Part shown: positions 1 to 9,433 of the stretch, piece after piece
Layout of the letters: every line of letters starts with the position of its first letter
Position numbering within the stretch: position 1 is the stretch's first letter
Assembly: GCA_004173475.1 (NCBI GenBank)
Contig: SEBU01000003.1
Span: forward strand, 496,001 to 560,000
Origin: Gammaproteobacteria bacterium
GTDB lineage: Bacteria; Pseudomonadota; Gammaproteobacteria; Pseudomonadales; Cellvibrionaceae
Length of the DNA: 64,000 nt
Reading direction: 5' to 3'
The notes under the pieces: generated by a model
The model's database searches: none
Seen by the model: the letters and a program-made list of their open reading frames with translations, nothing else
What the model was told of the DNA's origin: nothing
Translations under genes and position numbers: made by a program

Positions 1-365
1 TTTCCAATACAAAAAATTGTATTCTTTTTAGGTAATTTAATTTCCAGCGCTGAATGGAGTTGATACACCGGCACCAGAACACCGCGAATGTTGCTTAGGC
101 CAACCAGGCAATCTGGTGCGTTAGGTAAGGACGCGATCGGGGTATCTACAAATACCTCACAAAAACATGTAGCACTTACAATAAGCGAGTGAGAGCCAAT
201 CACAAAACCGAGAAAAGGTTCTGGCGGTAGCTCTTCCTCACGTTTTGTGTTGGCATTCAGTAATTCAGTGTCAAATGCAGTAGTTTGCAAACGTGTTAAT
301 GCGGCAATAAGGTTTTTTTCAAGAGCTTCCTGATCTGATATTGCGTGTAGAAATTCCTGATTCAT
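1..365 (-). CDS. CheW-like adaptor (PilI-type), 3' part outside window
   Basis: Partial gene: the first 121 codons are visible and the rest lies beyond the left edge. From about residue 48 (EPFLGFVIG) to the edge the sequence reads as a CheW fold, including the SNIRG-VLVPVYQL segment that CheW domains use to dock receptor and kinase. The first 45 residues are a variable lead-in. The ATG at 363-365 is preceded by a purine-rich GGAAGAGAA. It follows the pilH-like gene after 38 bp on the same strand, which matches the pilG-pilH-pilI order of Pil-Chp systems controlling type IV pili. PilI is the best guess, but a generic CheW remains possible because the rest of the cluster is not in view. Confidence 0.8.
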   Translation of the reverse strand, partial: MNQEFLHAISDQEALEKNLIAALTRLQTTAFDTELLNANTKREEELPPEPFLGFVIGSHSLIVSATCFCEVFVDTPIASLPNAPDCLVGLSNIRGVLVPVYQLHSALEIKLPKKNTIFCIG

Positions 366-403
366 TTTTTCATTCTCTTCCGCGCGCAAGCGCAAGGAAA
401 ACC

Positions 404-766
404 TTAAAGTGCTGCGATTGTGTCAAGGATCTGATCCTGGGTGTAGGGCTTACTGATCATGGCTTTGCCGCCCTGTAGTTCGCCCCACACACGATCAGCA
501 CGTTGATTTTTGCTCGTGACAAAAACAACCGGAATGTTAGACAAATCTTTATCGCCCGTAATATTGCGGCAGGCTTCAAAGCCGTCCACGCCATCCATAA
601 CAACATCCATTAAAATTACGTCGGGTCTATAAGTCTTGGCTTTATCGTAAGCGTCTTGACCGTTGGTAGCAGTAATTACCTGATAACCAGCATCCGACAC
701 TATTTCTTTTAAATGTTGTAATTCAACAGGTGAGTCATCCACAATCATTACGCGATTATGCTTCAT
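404..766 (-). CDS. pilH: PilH-like single-domain response regulator
   Basis: Stand-alone receiver domain of 120 residues. The acidic pair D10/D11, the phospho-acceptor D54 (ILMDVVMDGVDG), T84 and the conserved lysine K106 followed by proline are all present, so it should be phosphorylatable. There is no output domain, so it should act by protein contact, as PilH and CheY do. It lies between a longer PilG-like regulator upstream (15 bp gap) and a CheW-like gene downstream, all on the minus strand, consistent with a twitching-motility chemosensory operon. The PilH assignment rests on gene order and overall similarity; the kinase (ChpA/PilL) is not in the window. Confidence 0.82.
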   Translation of the reverse strand: MKHNRVMIVDDSPVELQHLKEIVSDAGYQVITATNGQDAYDKAKTYRPDVILMDVVMDGVDGFEACRNITGDKDLSNIPVVFVTSKNQRADRVWGELQGGKAMISKPYTQDQILDTIAAL

Positions 767-781
767 TGTTTTTCTCCAGTT

Positions 782-1678
782 TTAAGTACGGGTCTTGATA
801 ATATTTAGATGTTTTTCTGTAACTTCTTTAAACTCATTATGATTAATTGGTTTTGTTAGATACGTATCACATCCCGCTAAAATGCCTTTTAGCTTGTCAA
901 ATTTTGACGAGCGACTGGTCAGCATAATGACTGGTGTATTTTTATTGAGCTTACTGCGTTTAATACTTTTACAAGCTGCATAGCCATCAATTCCAGGCAT
1001 GACCACATCTAAAAAGATGACATCGTATTGCTCTGTTTCAGCGGCCTTCACCGCCGACTCACCGTCCTCTACCAAATTAATTTTTGCATTAAGCGCGTCA
1101 AATCCTATTTTTAATTGCCGACGCACGGCCAGACTATCGTCTGCCACTAATACTTTTAACGCGCTCTCACGCTGCGCGCTTTGCATGTGACTAGTGAGAT
1201 TAATAGCCTTGATGTTTTTAACAGTGGCAACACAGGGCTCAGTTTCTGAGCCGATTTCAAATTCAGGATAGTAGTGCAAGTGACGAATGGTGTAGTTATC
1301 CAACGATTGCAATAACTTCGACGGATTAATCGGCCACGAAATGGTGAATTCAGAACCAGACTCCGTTGAGGGAGTAACTTTGGAAATTTTGAGCACGGGT
1401 TTGCGTCGTCCAGCGTCTATAAGTGTGGACAGCCTATGCCAGCAGTGAACTGCATGAGTGCTGTGCAGATTGACAACATAGATATCTGCATTCGCTGCAC
1501 TGGATAGATCGCCGAGTGAGCTGTTTTCACTCACAACTTTCAAATGATAGCTACGGGGCCGATAACGCGTGATTGCGAAAATGCGCGAGAATATTTCCAA
1601 GTCATTCGCGTTGGCGCCTACCACCGCTACTTGAAATAATTTACCCGGCTGCTTCGCAGTAGATACTTGGGCTGACAT
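782..1678 (-). CDS. PilG-like response regulator with an extra N-terminal domain
   Basis: 298 residues from the ATG at 1676-1678, chosen because GGAG sits 8 bp upstream; a longer frame reaching 1810 has no such site. The C-terminal third (from about residue 173, LKVLVADDSLAVRRQLK) is a full receiver domain with the DD pair, FLDVVMPGIDG around the phospho-Asp, MLTS and a YLTKP lysine. The first ~165 residues look like a divergent receiver-like or nucleotide-fold domain (VAVVGANANDLEIFSRIF at the start, a central strand-rich part) with no phosphorylation site that I can recognise. PilG is normally ~130 residues, so the extension is unusual. It is first in the pilG-H-I-like series and diverges from the MHYT gene. 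Confidence 0.7.
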   Translation of the reverse strand: MSAQVSTAKQPGKLFQVAVVGANANDLEIFSRIFAITRYRPRSYHLKVVSENSSLGDLSSAANADIYVVNLHSTHAVHCWHRLSTLIDAGRRKPVLKISKVTPSTESGSEFTISWPINPSKLLQSLDNYTIRHLHYYPEFEIGSETEPCVATVKNIKAINLTSHMQSAQRESALKVLVADDSLAVRRQLKIGFDALNAKINLVEDGESAVKAAETEQYDVIFLDVVMPGIDGYAACKSIKRSKLNKNTPVIMLTSRSSKFDKLKGILAGCDTYLTKPINHNEFKEVTEKHLNIIKTRT

Positions 1679-2156
1679 TACTTGATCTCCAATTGTAAAA
1701 ACTTCATCTCTAACGGAAAAAATCCCTATTCCCAGAGACTTTACAAGCAATAGTTTAGAACAGCCGCAGTAGCAGGCAATTTGAATTTTCAACGCAAATA
1801 AAATTTTCAAAAAAATATTTTTTCACGCCACTTGTCGTCGAAATGATTAATACGACACTTTTGTTGTAATAGGCGACGCGACAAATTTTCCAACCATTTT
1901 ACGCGCCAAACATTTTCTTTCTTTACATAGACTTAATCACTTTCGCGTAATTGGTTCACATTTTTATTTTAATTTGGCGTTTTTTTTCGTCTAAATACTT
2001 AGAACGCAATTTTTGAAAACCTTATGAAGAATTAATCTATTAGTTCGTACTTTGAATAACTAGAATCCATACATGTAGAGCGGAAAATTTTTGCTATTGC
2101 TTTGGATGTTACTGATTTTCCGAAAGTTATTCATTTATTCACGTGAGGTTCTCCCC
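1679..2156. other. divergent intergenic region, pilG-like / MHYT
   Basis: About 480 bp, strongly AT-rich with several T tracts (1975-1990). It must hold the promoters of both flanking transcription units. I see no tRNA, riboswitch core or long inverted repeat in it. Confidence 0.4.
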
Positions 2157-2915
2157 ATGGAGATGGAAGCAAGTTACAACTGGTTTTTAGTGTCCCTTTC
2201 CTTTTTAATTGCTGTATTTGGTTCTTTTACAGGACTACAAATCACCAACGGAATGAAATCTTCGACGACGGGTCCGTCGTTACTTTGGATTGCTGCTGCT
2301 GCAGTTTCTCTAGGCGGCGGTGCAATCTGGACAATGCATTTTATCGGCATGCTCGCTTATCAGGTTCCTATGGATATCGGTTATCTACCGGGGCCGACCT
2401 TCGCATCACTCGCTCTTGCAGTTGTCGCTGTAGGAATTGGTATTTACATAGCAGTGAGCGGAAAATTATCTGCCGTTCGTTTGACGGGCGCAGGATTATT
2501 TACCGGCCTTGCGGTAGCTGGTATGCACTATTTAGGGATGGAAGCCATGGTAATGCCCGGTGGCGGTATGGTTTATGACAAAACATTAGTCGGCGTATCA
2601 CTTGCGATTGCGATCGTGGCTGCAACAGTTGCGCTTTGGTTAGCGGTAAACCTGAAAGGCACCATGATTATGTTGGGAAGCGCTGTGGTCATGGCGGTTG
2701 CCGTGTGCGGTATGCATTACACAGGTATGGCAGCAATGAAAATGGTGCATAACCATGAGGCGGACCAAACCATTATCGAAAATTCAATGACACCTATGAC
2801 GATGGGTTTATTTATTTTCTGCGCCAGTATGTTTTTGCTGGTGATCTGTTTGATTATGTCCCTCAACCAATTAAGCAACAAAATTTACGACGAAATGCAA
2901 GATGAGGTTGCCTAG
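2157..2915 (+). CDS. MHYT-domain integral membrane sensor
   Basis: 252 residues. The ATG at 2157 follows GAGG by 8 bp; an upstream in-frame TTG at 2091 lacks a site. The protein shows the three hallmark repeats MHFIGM, MHYLGM and MHYTGM, each at the end of a hydrophobic helix, and about seven membrane segments overall. MHYT domains are proposed to bind copper through these Met/His residues and to sense a diatomic gas or redox state. Most are fused to GGDEF/EAL or kinase domains. Here the protein ends after the seventh helix plus a short tail (QLSNKIYDEM), so it has no output module of its own. It may partner a separate protein. hypX follows 94 bp downstream on the same strand. Confidence 0.85.
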   Translation: MEMEASYNWFLVSLSFLIAVFGSFTGLQITNGMKSSTTGPSLLWIAAAAVSLGGGAIWTMHFIGMLAYQVPMDIGYLPGPTFASLALAVVAVGIGIYIAVSGKLSAVRLTGAGLFTGLAVAGMHYLGMEAMVMPGGGMVYDKTLVGVSLAIAIVAATVALWLAVNLKGTMIMLGSAVVMAVAVCGMHYTGMAAMKMVHNHEADQTIIENSMTPMTMGLFIFCASMFLLVICLIMSLNQLSNKIYDEMQDEVA

Positions 2916-3009
2916 CAAGTGAGATAACTTGTGCCCTTAAGTAAATGAATTACAACAAAGCAGTCCTATTTTTTTAATTATTTTTAATTACGAATATACA
3001 GGAGCTATT

Positions 3010-4734
3010 TTGAAAATATTATTGTTTGCCTCAGCTTACAACGGAATGTGTCAGCGCGTACATCGGGAATTGGAAGCCGAACAATATACAATTTCAATCG
3101 AACTATCGTCTAACGAGCAACAGATGATTAATGCCGTTGAAAATTTTCAACCGGATTTAATCGTCTGTCCGTTTTTAAAACATGCAGTGCCTGAAAAAAT
3201 TTGGCGCCATCATTTATGCCTAATTGTCCACCCGGGTATTGAAGGTGATCGCGGGCCTTCCTCTCTTGACTGGGCAATCCACAGCAAAATGACGACTTGG
3301 GGCGTTACTTTGCTGCAAGCAGATGCAGAAATGGATGCAGGCGATATTTGGGATAGTCAAAAATTTCAATTACGCAACGGTGCCAAGGCCAGTATCTATC
3401 GTCGCGAAGTTATAGCAACTGCGGTACGCATGATAAAAAATGCGGTGCAGAATTCATTTAGAAATTCGGATTTTAAACCGCGCGCTCTCGATTACAACAA
3501 TCCGCAAGTTAAAGGAACATGCTTGCCACTCATGCGTCAGGACGCTCGCAAAATTGATTGGGGGAATGAAACCACTGAAGCTATAGTACGAAAAATTAAT
3601 GCAGCAGACAGTTTCCCTGGCGTGCTGGATTCCATTGCAGGTAACGATGTATATCTTTATGGCGCCAAAGCCGAATACTCGTTGCACAGTGCGGTACCCG
3701 GCGACATTGTTGGGCATCGCGATGGTGCTATCTGTCGTGCAACTGTGGATGGCAGCGTATGGATTCGCCAATTAAAAATGGTACCGAAAGACGAGCGTAA
3801 ATTCTTTAAGCTTTCCAGCATACAAGTGATAAAGCAACAGTTTCCAAATGCCGAGCAATTTTCAAATTTGAACGTTATTAATTCACGCGTTCAAAATGAT
3901 ATTCACATTGAAATTGAAAACGCAGTGGCTTACGTCTCTTTCGATTTTTACAATGGCGCGATGAATACCGAACAGTGTCATGATTTACTGGCACGTTTAC
4001 GAGAAATCCGTCAGCGCAACGATGTACGCGTTGTAACTCTTCTCGGTGGAGAAGATTTTTGGAGTAACGGCATTCATTTAAATTGCATACAAGCTGCGGT
4101 GGACCCTGCAAGGGAATCCTGGCGCAACATTAATGCAATTGATGATGTCGTCCATGAAATAATTTCCATGACTAATAAATTAACGGTGGCAGGTTTAAGA
4201 AATAATGCCGGTGCAGGTGGTGCGATAATGCCGCTGGCATGCGACAAAGTTCTAGCTCGCGACGGCATAGTGCTTAACCCCCATTATTTAACCATGGGAT
4301 TATTTGGTTCGGAATATTGGACTTATCTGCTACCAAAGCGGGTTGGCGAAACTAAAGCTAAAGATCTTATCGAAAGCTGTATGCCGATACTCGCACCTCA
4401 GGCTCAAACATTGGGAATGGTGGACAAAGTATTGCCAGAAGATTGGGTTGATTATCACGAGCTATTGCGACAGGAATGTGAGTCATTGGCGGACGATATT
4501 AATTATTTCCCGGCCCTGGCACGCAAACAATTTTCACGGATGCAAGATGAAGCCGCCAAACCGCTTGGCTCTTATCGGCAGCACGAACTGCAACGCATGA
4601 AATCTATTTTCGATAATCCCTTAAGCGAATATCACCAATTGCGTTACAACTTTGTTTACAAGGTAAGTTGCGCGCAAACGCCTGCTCGCTTGATTTACCG
4701 TATTGCAAACGAGAAAGTCGCACAAATTGCCTAG
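3010..4734 (+). CDS. hypX: HypX/HoxX-type formyl-transferase / enoyl-CoA hydratase fusion
   Basis: 574 residues from a TTG at 3010, with AGGAG 5 bp upstream. The N-terminal half is a formyltetrahydrofolate-using transferase (HPGIEGDRGPSSLDWAI near residue 75, a very HypX-like stretch). The C-terminal half, from about residue 300, is a crotonase/enoyl-CoA hydratase fold with GGEDFWSNGIHLN, NNAGAGGAIMP and the GLFGSEYWTYLLPKRVG block. In Ralstonia, HypX makes formyl-CoA from formyl-THF and releases CO for the NiFe hydrogenase active site under air. Length and domain order match that family. No hydrogenase structural or hyp genes occur in these 64 kb, so its partner is elsewhere or its role differs. 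It could be co-transcribed with the MHYT gene. Confidence 0.85.
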   Translation: MKILLFASAYNGMCQRVHRELEAEQYTISIELSSNEQQMINAVENFQPDLIVCPFLKHAVPEKIWRHHLCLIVHPGIEGDRGPSSLDWAIHSKMTTWGVTLLQADAEMDAGDIWDSQKFQLRNGAKASIYRREVIATAVRMIKNAVQNSFRNSDFKPRALDYNNPQVKGTCLPLMRQDARKIDWGNETTEAIVRKINAADSFPGVLDSIAGNDVYLYGAKAEYSLHSAVPGDIVGHRDGAICRATVDGSVWIRQLKMVPKDERKFFKLSSIQVIKQQFPNAEQFSNLNVINSRVQNDIHIEIENAVAYVSFDFYNGAMNTEQCHDLLARLREIRQRNDVRVVTLLGGEDFWSNGIHLNCIQAAVDPARESWRNINAIDDVVHEIISMTNKLTVAGLRNNAGAGGAIMPLACDKVLARDGIVLNPHYLTMGLFGSEYWTYLLPKRVGETKAKDLIESCMPILAPQAQTLGMVDKVLPEDWVDYHELLRQECESLADDINYFPALARKQFSRMQDEAAKPLGSYRQHELQRMKSIFDNPLSEYHQLRYNFVYKVSCAQTPARLIYRIANEKVAQIA

Positions 4735-4772
4735 CGATTTTGGACTTTTTCATTGAACAAAAAGGATCATCC

Positions 4773-4794
4773 GATAAAGACAGGATGCTTTATC
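4773..4794 (+). other. small hairpin ahead of two mini-ORFs
   Basis: GATAAAG (4773-4779) and CTTTATC (4788-4794) form a perfect 7-bp stem with an 8-nt loop. It sits directly before the strong ribosome-binding sequence AGAAGGAG. There is no T tract, so it is not a standard terminator. Confidence 0.4.
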
Positions 4795-4809
4795 AGAAGG
4801 AGTTTATTT

Positions 4810-4869
4810 ATGGGGAAAATCTACGAAGGAAATTTCATCCAGGAGGAATTTTTAAAGGCATGCATTTAA
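4810..4869 (+). CDS. possible 19-residue small ORF
   Basis: An ATG at 4810 is preceded by AGAAGGAG at an ideal distance and opens a 19-codon frame (MGKIYEGNFIQEEFLKACI). Its own 3' part contains AGGAGGAA, which would serve a second overlapping frame at 4860-4907 (15 codons, MHLKKDLKDFSRLQT). Either these are two coupled tiny peptides or the debris of a larger lost gene. I recognise neither. The unusually good ribosome-binding sites are the only support. Confidence 0.3.
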   Translation: MGKIYEGNFIQEEFLKACI

Positions 4870-4895
4870 AAAAGGACTTGAAGGATTTTTCTAGA

Positions 4896-5417
4896 CTACA
4901 AACCTAACAATTGTTTAACATCATCAACGTGATGACCTTCATGCAAGCAGCGAGACAAGAGCTCGCCCAAAAACTGATTAATCTGTAATTTTTCGTCAGC
5001 GTGGTACATAGCCTGGTTCGGATATTCGTATCGCGGCCGTAAACGCTTATGCCCTTCCCATGCAAGAACTTCAGCGAGCTTTGCATCGTGATACATTCGC
5101 ACAGTGAGCTTCGGCATGCGCAGCCAATTTGACGTAGTGGCAATAGTCGTCTGAGTCAGCTGCAAGGTAGCTGTGTAAGGGGAGCGTTCAAGTATTCGAA
5201 GTTGATGCAGCCATTGCTGTTCGCCGCGGCTCACCATGAAACGATATTCATCACCACTTTGGTCTTCAGCTGGCTTACTGAAATGATTCCGCAACAATTT
5301 CTGCAGTCGCAGATAATTAGTTTCGCACTCTGCCATTTGCAAAGGTAAATCAACTTTATAACGTTCACGAACACTAACGTAAGAAGGTTGGGGCTTGGCA
5401 ACACGCAATGTAAACAT
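4896..5417 (-). CDS. DUF1249 family protein (YqiB-like)
   Basis: 173 residues from the ATG at 5415-5417; an in-frame TTG at 5444 would add nine residues, and neither start has a convincing ribosome-binding site. The sequence matches the DUF1249 (E. coli YqiB) pattern: an early CE.NY.RL motif, a central region of strands ending in LTVRMYHDAKLAEV, and RYEYPN followed by a C-terminal LLSRCLHEGH. The function of the family is unknown; it is soluble and has no signal peptide. As in enterobacteria, it sits just downstream of nudF on the same strand, which strongly supports the call. Confidence 0.85.
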   Translation of the reverse strand: MFTLRVAKPQPSYVSVRERYKVDLPLQMAECETNYLRLQKLLRNHFSKPAEDQSGDEYRFMVSRGEQQWLHQLRILERSPYTATLQLTQTTIATTSNWLRMPKLTVRMYHDAKLAEVLAWEGHKRLRPRYEYPNQAMYHADEKLQINQFLGELLSRCLHEGHHVDDVKQLLGL

Positions 5418-5445
5418 AAAATCAGTCAATAAATGAAAAACCAAT

Positions 5446-5464
5446 CAACATGTAAAACATGTTG
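5446..5464. repeat. perfect inverted repeat between nudF and the DUF1249 gene
   Basis: CAACATGT (5446-5453) and ACATGTTG (5457-5464) form an 8-bp perfect inverted repeat with an AAA loop, lying in the 161-bp gap after nudF. It could be an operator for the DUF1249 gene or an RNA hairpin. There is no adjoining T tract, so a terminator is unlikely. Confidence 0.5.
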
Positions 5465-5578
5465 TTCCATAACTGGCATACAGGTTTTGCCAAGCAATCT
5501 TCAAGGTTTTACCTGGAAGGCAGCTTCTATGAAGTGTTAGCCAGACTCGAACGTAAGTCAATCGCAAATTGTGATTTA

Positions 5579-6199
5579 TTACGCGCCGTGATTCTTGCGT
5601 AACCGGGCGCGGTTCAGCTGTAACCATTGCAAACAAATCAACGCTGCAGCGTTATTAAAATGGCCGTTTAATAACTCAGCAAAAACATCTTCGGCCGCAA
5701 AACTATGCAATCGAATATCTTCATTTTCATCGGCCAAGCCATGTACGCCGCCTGCCTGGCTTAAGTCACAAAGACCGCAAAATAAATACAGCCGCTCATC
5801 ACTTCCACCCGGGCTCGACAGGAAGTTACAGATATATTCCATGTAATAAGGCTGCAAGGATGCTTCTTCAAGTAACTCTCTTCGAGCAACTTCTTCGGCT
5901 GACTCGCCATTTTCCACCATGCCGGCAACAACTTCGTAACACCATGGACCAGATGCTTCTCTCAATGCACCAACCCGGAACTGCTCTATCATTCCAATGA
6001 GGTCGTGCACCGGGTCATAAACCAATACTGCGACCGCATCGCCACGAACGAATAACTCGCGCCCTATTTCTTTGCTCCAACCTCCCTGAAACAATTTGTG
6101 GCGCAATGTAATTCTTTCGACACGAAAAAAACGTTTATAGAGTTCTTCGCGTTTAATAACCTCAACATCATTGCCGTCAAATTCTGGTTTTTTTATCAT
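5579..6199 (-). CDS. nudF: ADP-ribose pyrophosphatase (NudF)
   Basis: Soluble Nudix hydrolase of 206 residues, predicted to split ADP-ribose into AMP and ribose-5-phosphate. The Nudix box is intact at about residues 93-115 (GMVENGESAEEVARRELLEE), with the RE..EE metal-binding residues in place. An N-terminal strand-rich dimerisation region (RHKLFQGGWSKEIGRELFVRGDAV) is characteristic of the NudF/YffH subgroup. It precedes a DUF1249 gene exactly as nudF precedes yqiB in E. coli, and it lies downstream of thiC across a strong hairpin. A nucleotide-sugar pyrophosphatase specificity cannot be excluded, but the context favours ADP-ribose. Confidence 0.92.
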   Translation of the reverse strand: MIKKPEFDGNDVEVIKREELYKRFFRVERITLRHKLFQGGWSKEIGRELFVRGDAVAVLVYDPVHDLIGMIEQFRVGALREASGPWCYEVVAGMVENGESAEEVARRELLEEASLQPYYMEYICNFLSSPGGSDERLYLFCGLCDLSQAGGVHGLADENEDIRLHSFAAEDVFAELLNGHFNNAAALICLQWLQLNRARLRKNHGA

Positions 6200-6237
6200 A
6201 ATTCTTCTAAGTTACTTTTTAAATTGAGTTGAGATTT

Positions 6238-6277
6238 CCCTCACTTTTTGGCGGAGCGACTAGCCAGAAAGTGAGGG
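6238..6277 (-). terminator. long hairpin between thiC and nudF
   Basis: 15-bp arms at 6238-6252 (CCCTCACTTTTTGGC) and 6263-6277 (GCCAGAAAGTGAGGG) pair with a single mismatch around a 10-nt loop. The hairpin lies 9 bp past the thiC stop. No clean T run follows on the minus strand, so it may act as a 3'-end stabiliser or processing site rather than a full Rho-independent terminator. Confidence 0.5.
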
Positions 6278-6285
6278 GCAAAAAA

Positions 6286-8211
<1,926 letters not shown>

Positions 8212-8288
8212 TTAAAATAGTGTGCCCCTCTCAAATCATCCAAAGCAGATGATCCAATTTTCCGTTCTTTCAGGCAGGATAGTGAGGG

Positions 8289-9101
8289 TTAATAAAACTT
8301 GTGAAAATGGTGCACAGGCCCAGAGCCTTTCCCAATATTCAATTCATTTGAACGTAATATTGCACCTTGTAAATAATCTTTTGCCTGGGAGACGGCCTCG
8401 TTAAGTGATAAATTTTTCGCAAGACCGGCTGCGATTGCTGATGCCAGCGTACAGCCTGTGCCGTGAGTATTTTTTGTGGCAATGCGCGGTGCCGAAAATA
8501 AAAATTCTTCTGTAGTTGTTAATAACAAATCAGTTGCAGTTTCGCCCTTACCATGGCCGCCTTTCATTAATACGGCTTGCGCACCTAGCTCCAATAATTG
8601 TTCTGCCTGTTGCTTCATCTGTGTGAGATTTTTCGCAACAGATTGATTCAATAACGCTGCCGCCTCCAGCAAATTTGGAGTCAATAGCGTTGCGCGTGGA
8701 ATTAATTTTTCGATCAATAAATGAATAGCATCTTCCGCCAACAATCGATCACCGCTCGTCGCCACCATTACCGGGTCCACTACCAATGGGATGTGGGAGT
8801 GTTCAATCAGCGATTCAGTGATCGCGAAAATAATATCAGCATTAGCTAACATTCCGGTTTTAATTGCGCCGACTTGAATATCGCTTAAAACCGATTGAAT
8901 TTGGGCTTGCACAAAGTCGGGTTCAATGGCTAAAACACCTTGAACCCCTAAGGTGTTTTGCGCGGTGAGAGAAGTAATTGCCGAGCAACCGTAGACTCCC
9001 AAAGCAGCGAAGGTTTTTAAATCTGCTTGTATACCTGCGCCGCCACCGCTGTCACTGCCAGCGATTGTTAGTGCAGTAGGAGTTTGAATGTATGCGCTCA
9101 T
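8289..9101 (-). CDS. thiD: hydroxymethylpyrimidine/phosphomethylpyrimidine kinase ThiD
   Basis: 270 residues. It is a ribokinase-fold enzyme that phosphorylates HMP and HMP-P to HMP-PP. The AGSDSGGGAGIQADLKT opening, GMLAN, VVDPVMVATSG and the C-terminal GTGCTLASAIAA anion-hole motif with its catalytic Cys are all present. It is the first gene after the TPP riboswitch and upstream of thiC, forming a thiD-thiC operon on the minus strand. The start at 9099-9101 has GGCGGAAA upstream. Confidence 0.96.
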   Translation of the reverse strand: MSAYIQTPTALTIAGSDSGGGAGIQADLKTFAALGVYGCSAITSLTAQNTLGVQGVLAIEPDFVQAQIQSVLSDIQVGAIKTGMLANADIIFAITESLIEHSHIPLVVDPVMVATSGDRLLAEDAIHLLIEKLIPRATLLTPNLLEAAALLNQSVAKNLTQMKQQAEQLLELGAQAVLMKGGHGKGETATDLLLTTTEEFLFSAPRIATKNTHGTGCTLASAIAAGLAKNLSLNEAVSQAKDYLQGAILRSNELNIGKGSGPVHHFHKFY

Positions 9102-9159
9102 TAGGTTTCCGCCACAGAAAGAAGGCGCGGAAGTGAGAGGTGCGGCAGGCCGCTGAAAA

Positions 9160-9241
9160 GCTCTCGTTCCCTACGCCGGTACTAACCGGATCAGGTCTGC
9201 GGGTATATCTCAGCGTTGGATAATCCAAAGCACCCCGACAA
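9160..9241 (-). promoter_or_regulatory. TPP (THI-element) riboswitch
   Basis: Read on the minus strand, the region has the conserved THI elements in order: TCGGGGTGC (about 9238-9230), CTGAGA (just after the P3 arm), ACCC, the CCTGATCCGGTTAGTACCGGCGTAGGGAAC core (about 9197-9166) and a closing arm. Pairing of CCGG with CCGG around TTAGTA gives the P4/P5 helix. It lies about 60 bp upstream of thiD and would lower thiD-thiC expression when thiamine pyrophosphate is abundant. Edges are approximate. Confidence 0.95.
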
Positions 9242-9433
9242 GAAGCTTCGCAGTCTAGTGAAATTGGCTGTATGAGTAAAGAAACCTTTGTACTTGAGGT
9301 GTTTGCGCGGAGTGGCTGCAGCGCAGACGATTCGACCCTGAATCTATGGATTCATTCAACCTTGCATGTTAGGCTCCCGCGAAAAATCCGTTTACGTATT
9401 CGTTGCAACTCACTAACACCGTCTAATAATCCT

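Noticed and set aside
4668-4907. 79-codon frame across the hypX end
   Set aside because: Its first part is a shadow of hypX; only the last 15 codons with their own ribosome-binding site deserve mention.
5445-5636. 63-codon minus-strand frame between nudF and the DUF1249 gene
   Set aside because: It overlaps the nudF 3' end in another frame and has no plausible product.
9272-9433. N-terminal extension of nhaD
   Set aside because: 54 arginine-rich residues unlike the family, with the membrane protein starting cleanly at the ATG at 9434.
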